From Streptomyces sp. SolWspMP-5a-2 (GTDB lineage: Bacteria; Actinomycetota; Actinomycetes; Streptomycetales; Streptomycetaceae), in NCBI RefSeq assembly GCF_900091845.1, contig NZ_FMCI01000250.1, forward strand, positions 62,001 through 126,000: DNA of 64,000 bases. The letters run 5' to 3'. The notes beneath the pieces were generated by a model that saw only the letters and a list, made by a program, of their open reading frames with translations, was not told the DNA's origin and did not search any database. Numbering within the stretch: the stretch's first letter is position 1; the number at the start of each line of letters is the position of its first letter. A program made the translations under genes and the position numbers. Of this stretch, positions 59,683 through 64,000 are shown one piece after another.

Positions 59683-61212
59683 TCAGTCGCAGCCGCAGCC
59701 GCTGCCCGTCGCGACCGGCAGCGGGGCCGGGGCGCCGATCTTCGGGAGGCCCAGCATGACGCCTGCGGGCTTGGCGGCCTCGGCCGCGGTGCGCTTCTCC
59801 CAGGCGTCCCCCGCGCGCGTGCGGCGCACGGCGAGGACGGCGCCCTCGGCGAGGAGGTGGTGCGGCGCCGCGTAGCTGATCTCGACGGTGACGACGTCAC
59901 CGGGGCGCACCGGCTGGTCCGGCTTGGTGAAGTGGACGAGCCGGTTGTCGGGGGCGCGTCCGGAGAGCCGGTGGGTGGCGCCGTCCTTGCGGCCCTCGCC
60001 CTCGGCGACCATCAGCTCCAGGGTGCGGCCGACCTGCTTCTTGTTCTCCTCCCAGGAGATCTCCTCCTGGAGCGCGACCAGCCGCTCGTAGCGCGCCTGG
60101 ACGACCTCCTTGGGGATCTGCCCCTCCATGGTCGCCGCCGGGGTGCCGGGCCGCTTGGAGTACTGGAAGGTGAACGCCTGCGCGAAACGGGCCTCGCGGA
60201 CGACGTGCAGGGTCTGCTCGAAGTCCTCCTCCGTCTCGCCGGGGAAGCCCACGATGATGTCGGTGGTGATCGCGGCGTGCGGGATGGCGGCGCGGACCTT
60301 CTCGATGATCCCGAGGTAGCGCTCCTGCCGGTAGGACCGGCGCATCGCCTTGAGGACCGGGTCCGAGCCGGACTGCAGCGGCATGTGCAGCTGCGGCATC
60401 ACGTTGGGCGTCTCGGCCATGGCCGCGATGACGTCGTCGGTGAAGTCGCGGGGGTGCGGCGAGGTGAAGCGGACCCGCTCCAGGCCCTCGATCGCGCCGC
60501 AGGCCCGCAGCAGCTTGCTGAACGCCTCGCGGTCGCCGATGTCGGAGCCGTAGGCGTTCACGTTCTGGCCGAGCAGGGTGACCTCGCTGACGCCCTCGGC
60601 GACCAGCGCCTCGACCTCGGCCAGGATGTCGCCGGTCCTGCGGTCCTTCTCCTTGCCGCGCAGCGCCGGGACGATGCAGAAGGTGCAGGTGTTGTTGCAG
60701 CCGACGGAGATCGACACCCAGGCCGCGTAGGCGCTCTCGCGCCGGGTGGGCAGCGTGGAGGGGAACGCCTCGAGCGACTCGGCGATCTCGACCTGGGCCT
60801 CTTCCTGGACCCGGGCGCGCTCCAGCAGGACCGGCAGCTTGCCGATGTTGTGCGTGCCGAAGACGACGTCCACCCACGGCGCCTTCTTGACGATGGTGTC
60901 GCGGTCCTTCTGCGCGAGGCAGCCGCCGACCGCGATCTGCATGCCGGGCCTGCTCGCCTTGCGCGGCGCGAGGCGGCCGAGGTTGCCGTAGAGCCGGTTG
61001 TCGGCGTTCTCACGGACCGCGCAGGTGTTGAAGACGACGACGTCCGCGTCGCCGTCGGACCCCTCGGGCGCGCGCACGTAGCCCGCGCCCTCCAGCAGCC
61101 CGGACAATCGCTCGGAGTCGTGGACGTTCATCTGGCACCCGTAGGTACGGACTTCGTAGGTCTTGGGCGCTGAGGTGTCCACTGCCGGGCTCCGGTCGCT
61201 GCTGATGGTCAT
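59683..61212 (-). CDS. miaB: tRNA-2-methylthio-N6-isopentenyladenosine synthase MiaB
   Basis: 509 aa, radical-SAM methylthiotransferase acting on the A37 product of MiaA. Three N-terminal cluster cysteines (TYGCQMN, FNTCAVRE, VGGCLAQ), radical-SAM motif CNNTCTFC, TRAM domain around VGRTLELMVAEGE, and a C-terminal Cys-rich end SGCGCD typical of streptomycetes. Stand-alone transcription toward the Lrp gene. Confidence 0.96.
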   Translation of the reverse strand: MTISSDRSPAVDTSAPKTYEVRTYGCQMNVHDSERLSGLLEGAGYVRAPEGSDGDADVVVFNTCAVRENADNRLYGNLGRLAPRKASRPGMQIAVGGCLAQKDRDTIVKKAPWVDVVFGTHNIGKLPVLLERARVQEEAQVEIAESLEAFPSTLPTRRESAYAAWVSISVGCNNTCTFCIVPALRGKEKDRRTGDILAEVEALVAEGVSEVTLLGQNVNAYGSDIGDREAFSKLLRACGAIEGLERVRFTSPHPRDFTDDVIAAMAETPNVMPQLHMPLQSGSDPVLKAMRRSYRQERYLGIIEKVRAAIPHAAITTDIIVGFPGETEEDFEQTLHVVREARFAQAFTFQYSKRPGTPAATMEGQIPKEVVQARYERLVALQEEISWEENKKQVGRTLELMVAEGEGRKDGATHRLSGRAPDNRLVHFTKPDQPVRPGDVVTVEISYAAPHHLLAEGAVLAVRRTRAGDAWEKRTAAEAAKPAGVMLGLPKIGAPAPLPVATGSGCGCD

Positions 61213-61313
61213 GGCTCAAGGGTAGGCGCTCGCCGCACACCCCCTTCTCACGGACGGGGACGGCGGGGGCGGTGCCATCGACGCCGCACGCACGACGGGA
61301 GCGGCAGCGGCGC

Positions 61314-61997
61314 TCAGGGCTCGATGAGCCCCGCCCTGATCGCGTACCGGGTCAGTTCGAGGCGGTCCTTCATGCCCAGTTTGTGCAGGAGGTTGGCGCG
61401 GTGGCGCTCGACCGTCTTGGCGCTGATGAACAGCAGTTCGCCGATCTCCTTCGAGGTGTGGCCCTCGGCGACCAGCTTGAGGATCTCCTCCTCGCGCTCG
61501 GTGACGGCCCGTTCGGGCAGGCCGTCGCCGCGGTGCAGCCGTTCGAGGTAGGAGCGGACCAGGGCCCGTTCCGCGCCCGGGTACACGAACGGCTCGTCGC
61601 GCACCGCCGCCCGGCACGCCTCGACCAGGTCCCGGTCGGCGACCGACTTCAGGACGTACCCGCTGGCGCCCGCCCTGAGCGCCTCGAAGAAGTACTGCTC
61701 GTTGTCGTACATGGTCAGGATCAGGATGTGCAGGTCCGGCAGCCGCCGGGAGAGTTCGCGGGCCGCCTGGAGGCCGGTCATCCGGGGCATCGCGATGTCC
61801 AGGACGGCGAGGTCGATGTCGTGCGCGCGGGCCAGCTCCACGGCCTCGGCGCCGTCGCCCGCCTCGGCGACGACGGTCAGGTCGGGTTCGCCGTCCAGGA
61901 TGAGGCGGACGCCCTGGCGGACCAGCGCGTGGTCGTCGGCCAGCAGCACCCGGGCGGGCGGCGTGCCCGGGGACGTCGGCTGCGGCGGTGCGGTCAT
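61314..61997 (-). CDS. LuxR/NarL-family response regulator
   Basis: 227 aa. Receiver with D21/D22, phosphoacceptor D67 (LAVLDIAMPRM) and Lys in YVLKSVADRD. LuxR domain from TEREEEILKLVAEGHTSKEI to the end, with SAKTVERHRANLLHKLGMKD. ATGA overlap with the preceding kinase gene makes them a pair. By position it corresponds to the SCO5784/SCO5785 system of S. coelicolor (from memory). Confidence 0.93.
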   Translation of the reverse strand: MTAPPQPTSPGTPPARVLLADDHALVRQGVRLILDGEPDLTVVAEAGDGAEAVELARAHDIDLAVLDIAMPRMTGLQAARELSRRLPDLHILILTMYDNEQYFFEALRAGASGYVLKSVADRDLVEACRAAVRDEPFVYPGAERALVRSYLERLHRGDGLPERAVTEREEEILKLVAEGHTSKEIGELLFISAKTVERHRANLLHKLGMKDRLELTRYAIRAGLIEP

Positions 61998-62953
61998 CGG
62001 GCGGCTCCTTCCGCGGCCGGGACCCGCAGCCGCACCTCGGTGCCCGCCTCCGGGCCGGGGCCGAGGGTGAGGTCGGCGCCGACGAGCAGGGCGCGCTCGC
62101 GCATCCCGACGATCCCGGCACCCTCCCTGGCCCCGCCGAGGCCGCTGCCGTTGTCGCGGACGACGAGTTCGACGCCGCCGTCGACCGGCCGCAGCCTGAT
62201 CTCGGCGCGGTCGGCACCGGAGTGGCGCGCGGTGTTGGTCAGCCCTTCCTGGGCGACGCGGTAGAGCACGAGTTCCGACTCCTCGGTCAGGGCGGGCAGA
62301 TCGCCTGGACCTCCCGGAATGTGGTGGCGCACGGTCAGCCCGCGGGTGGTGAACTCGCCCGCGAGCGAGCGCAGCGCGCTGACCAGGCCGAGTTCCTCCA
62401 GGACGCCGGGCCGCAGACGGCGGGCGATCCGGCGGATCTCGTCCAGGCCGTCCCGGGTGGCCTCCTGCGCCTGGCCGACCTCGGCGCGCAGTTCGGCGGG
62501 GGCCCGGTCGGCGACCCGTTTGAGCTGGAGCAGCACGGCGGTGAGGGTCTGGCCGACCTCGTCGTGCAGTTCGCGGGCGATGCGGTGGCGCTCGCGCTCC
62601 TGCGCGGAGAGGGCGAGCCCGGCGCCCGCCGCGCGCTCGTTCTCCAGCCGTTCGAGCATGGTGTTGTACGTGATGATCAGCTCGGCCGCCTCGGCGGGTC
62701 CCGAGACCTCGGCGCGGGCGCCCGGGTGCAGCAGGTCGGCGGCGGCCATGGCACCGCCGAGGCGGCGCAGCGGGGCGAGCCCGGCGCGCAGCACGAAGGC
62801 GTTGCCGACCAGGAGCAGGCCGAGGCCGCCGACGACGACCATCGCCTCGGCGGGCAGCACGGGGGTCGAGACGGTGACAGGACCGAGCAGCAGGGAGGCG
62901 GCGACGACCAGCCCGACGGCGTTGAGCGAGAAGATCCGCCAGAACAGCGACAC
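61994..62953 (-). CDS. Sensor histidine kinase, HisKA_3 type with HAMP-like linker
   Basis: 319 aa. Two membrane helices (residues ~8-28 and 36-55) around a very short external loop, then a HAMP-like segment (GLAPLRRLGGAMAAADLLHP). Phosphoacceptor H130 in IARELHDEVGQTL, N box EGLTNTARHSGA and G box GIVGMRERALLVG. GTG 62953 with GGGAGGA six bases upstream is preferred to the longer frame from 63043. Paired with the following regulator gene; the short loop suggests sensing in the membrane. Confidence 0.92.
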   Translation of the reverse strand: MSLFWRIFSLNAVGLVVAASLLLGPVTVSTPVLPAEAMVVVGGLGLLLVGNAFVLRAGLAPLRRLGGAMAAADLLHPGARAEVSGPAEAAELIITYNTMLERLENERAAGAGLALSAQERERHRIARELHDEVGQTLTAVLLQLKRVADRAPAELRAEVGQAQEATRDGLDEIRRIARRLRPGVLEELGLVSALRSLAGEFTTRGLTVRHHIPGGPGDLPALTEESELVLYRVAQEGLTNTARHSGADRAEIRLRPVDGGVELVVRDNGSGLGGAREGAGIVGMRERALLVGADLTLGPGPEAGTEVRLRVPAAEGAAR

Positions 62954-63132
62954 GGTCCTCCCTCGTCCGGCACGTGCTCCCGGCACTGCTGTGCCGAGTC
63001 TCCCCACAGCCCCCCGCTCGCGTATATCCGTCACGTCACCCATATCGCCACGGTACGTGTGGGTGGCACCATGCAGACTGCCGACCGTGATCGCCGATGA
63101 TCACGACCAGCTGTTGAGCGAAGGGGAGAAAC

Positions 63133-63618
63133 GTGTCTGCGCCACGCCTGCGGGCGACGCCGTTGCCGGGGATCGGAGTCCAGTACGACCTGGTGACGAA
63201 GGACCAGCGCCACCTGTCCGTGGTGGCGCACCGGGACGGTGCCCGGACCGTGAACATGTACCGGGCCGACGACCCCGACTCCTGCGCCCACTCCCTGCGT
63301 CTGACCGGCCCCGAGGCGGGCGTGCTCATCGACGCCCTCAAGCCCTCCCACCACAGCGCGAGCCTGCTGTACACCACCGATCTCGGCCTGGTGGCCGAGC
63401 GCATCGAGGTGGCCGCGGCCTCCCGCTGGAACGGACGGGTCCTGGGCGAGACCCGGATGCGCACCGACACCGGGGCCTCCGTGGTCGCGGCGCTGCGCCG
63501 GGCCGAGGCGATCCCCTCCCCCGCTCCCGACTTCCGGCTGGCGGGCGGTGACATCCTGATCGTCGTGGGCACCCGTGAGGGCGTGGACGCCGCCGCGGCG
63601 ATACTGGGGCGGGAGTGA
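63133..63618 (+). CDS. Cation:proton antiporter regulatory subunit (KhtT-like, TrkA-C domain)
   Basis: 161 aa, cytoplasmic. N-terminal half (PLPGIGVQYDLVTKDQRHLS then VVAHRDGARTVNMY) and C-terminal TrkA-C domain (TDTGASVVAALRRAEAIPSP, then LAGGDILIVVGTREGVDAAA) match KhtT of Bacillus, which gates the KhtU K+/H+ antiporter in response to cyclic di-AMP and pH. GTG start with AAGGGGAGAAAC. The antiporter gene begins 5 bp after its stop. Confidence 0.88.
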   Translation: MSAPRLRATPLPGIGVQYDLVTKDQRHLSVVAHRDGARTVNMYRADDPDSCAHSLRLTGPEAGVLIDALKPSHHSASLLYTTDLGLVAERIEVAAASRWNGRVLGETRMRTDTGASVVAALRRAEAIPSPAPDFRLAGGDILIVVGTREGVDAAAAILGRE

Positions 63619-63622
63619 TCGG

Positions 63623-64000
63623 GTGCACTCCGCGGTCCTGCTGATCGAGTTCGGTTCCATCCTGCTGGCCCTCGGCCTGCTCGGCCGGGCGGCCGCCCGG
63701 TTCAGTCTCTCCCCCATCCCCCTGTACCTGCTGGCCGGTCTCGCCTTCGGTGAGGGCGGGCTGCTGCCGCTCGGCGCGAGCGAGGAGTTCGTCGCCACCG
63801 GCGCCGAGATCGGCGTCATCCTGCTGCTGCTCATGCTCGGCCTGGAGTACACGGCGGGTGACCTGGTCACCAACCTGAAGTCGCACTACCCGGCCGGTCT
63901 GGTCGACATGATGTTCAACGCCGTGCCCGGTGCCGCCGTCGCCCTGCTGATGGGCTGGGGCCCGGTGGCGGCCGTCGTGCTCGCCGGTGTCACCTGGATC
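63623..64000 (+). CDS. Cation:proton antiporter, CPA2 family (KhtU-like), 3' end beyond window
   Basis: The first 126 residues from GTG 63623 are visible: HSAVLLIEFGSILLALGLLG, PIPLYLLAGLAFGEGG, EIGVILLLLMLGLEY, and MMFNAVPGAAVALLMGWGPV. These are the opening helices of a Na+/H+ exchanger-type (KefB/KhtU) protein. Coupled to the KhtT-like gene. Probable role: K+/H+ exchange for pH and potassium homeostasis. Confidence 0.88.
   Translation, partial: MHSAVLLIEFGSILLALGLLGRAAARFSLSPIPLYLLAGLAFGEGGLLPLGASEEFVATGAEIGVILLLLMLGLEYTAGDLVTNLKSHYPAGLVDMMFNAVPGAAVALLMGWGPVAAVVLAGVTWI

Overview
The window is a very GC-rich, gene-dense actinobacterial chromosome segment. It carries hrdB, whiH, a parE/gyrB-type gene, nrdR-nrdJ, lexA, an HflX GTPase, an rshA-type RSH gene, dapF, miaA and miaB. 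This gene set and order is what I remember for the Streptomyces core chromosome between about SCO5783 and SCO5829 of S. coelicolor, read in reverse; the synteny is from memory, not from a search. GTG starts, purine-rich ribosome binding sites and long GC hairpins between converging genes fit Streptomyces. I see no tRNA, rRNA, insertion sequence, prophage or CRISPR.

Left part (1-17 kb). A NitT/TauT-type ABC importer (permease cut by the window edge) faces an orphan CitB-type response regulator. A DUF485/sodium:solute symporter pair follows, then a DUF1453 membrane protein co-transcribed with a histidine kinase and a LuxR-type regulator, then the type II topoisomerase ATPase subunit. A small Zn-ribbon-like protein and a secreted trypsin-like protease precede hrdB, with its long promoter/leader region, and whiH. 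Next come a fused ABC ATPase-permease with degraded catalytic motifs and an NrtR-like Nudix regulator.

Middle part (17-40 kb). A glycogen-debranching-like protein, a DUF4192 protein, a RecQ-type helicase fused to a phosphoribosyltransferase-like domain, two streptomycete proteins of unknown function, RNase HII, a TetR/MFS efflux pair with two clear palindromic operators, a histidine phosphatase, a DUF4937 protein and a TerD-domain protein. Then nrdR-nrdJ (two NrdR-box candidates 31 bp apart), lexA (one SOS-box candidate) and a DinG-type helicase: a DNA precursor, repair and SOS neighbourhood.

Right part (40-64 kb). A three-gene operon for an NRPS-independent siderophore-like pathway (class III aminotransferase homologue, IucA/IucC synthetase, IucB-like acetyltransferase) faces a hotdog thioesterase-like gene. 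The aminotransferase homologue has Arg where the PLP-binding Lys should be. Further on are a lipoprotein serine protease, hflX, an M1 aminopeptidase, an RSH enzyme with an apparently broken synthetase motif, dapF, miaA, two small genes including an MT0933-type antitoxin homologue, a LigB-like protein, a LysE exporter with a divergent Lrp regulator, miaB, a second two-component pair, and a KhtT/KhtU-like cation/proton antiporter cut by the right edge.

The most unusual observations are the active-site-substituted aminotransferase, the RecQ-phosphoribosyltransferase fusion with a perfect 20-bp palindrome before it, the degenerate fused ABC protein next to whiH, the RSH protein lacking the usual synthetase Asp motif, and several intergenic tandem repeats (90-bp, 16-bp, 9-bp and 5-bp units).
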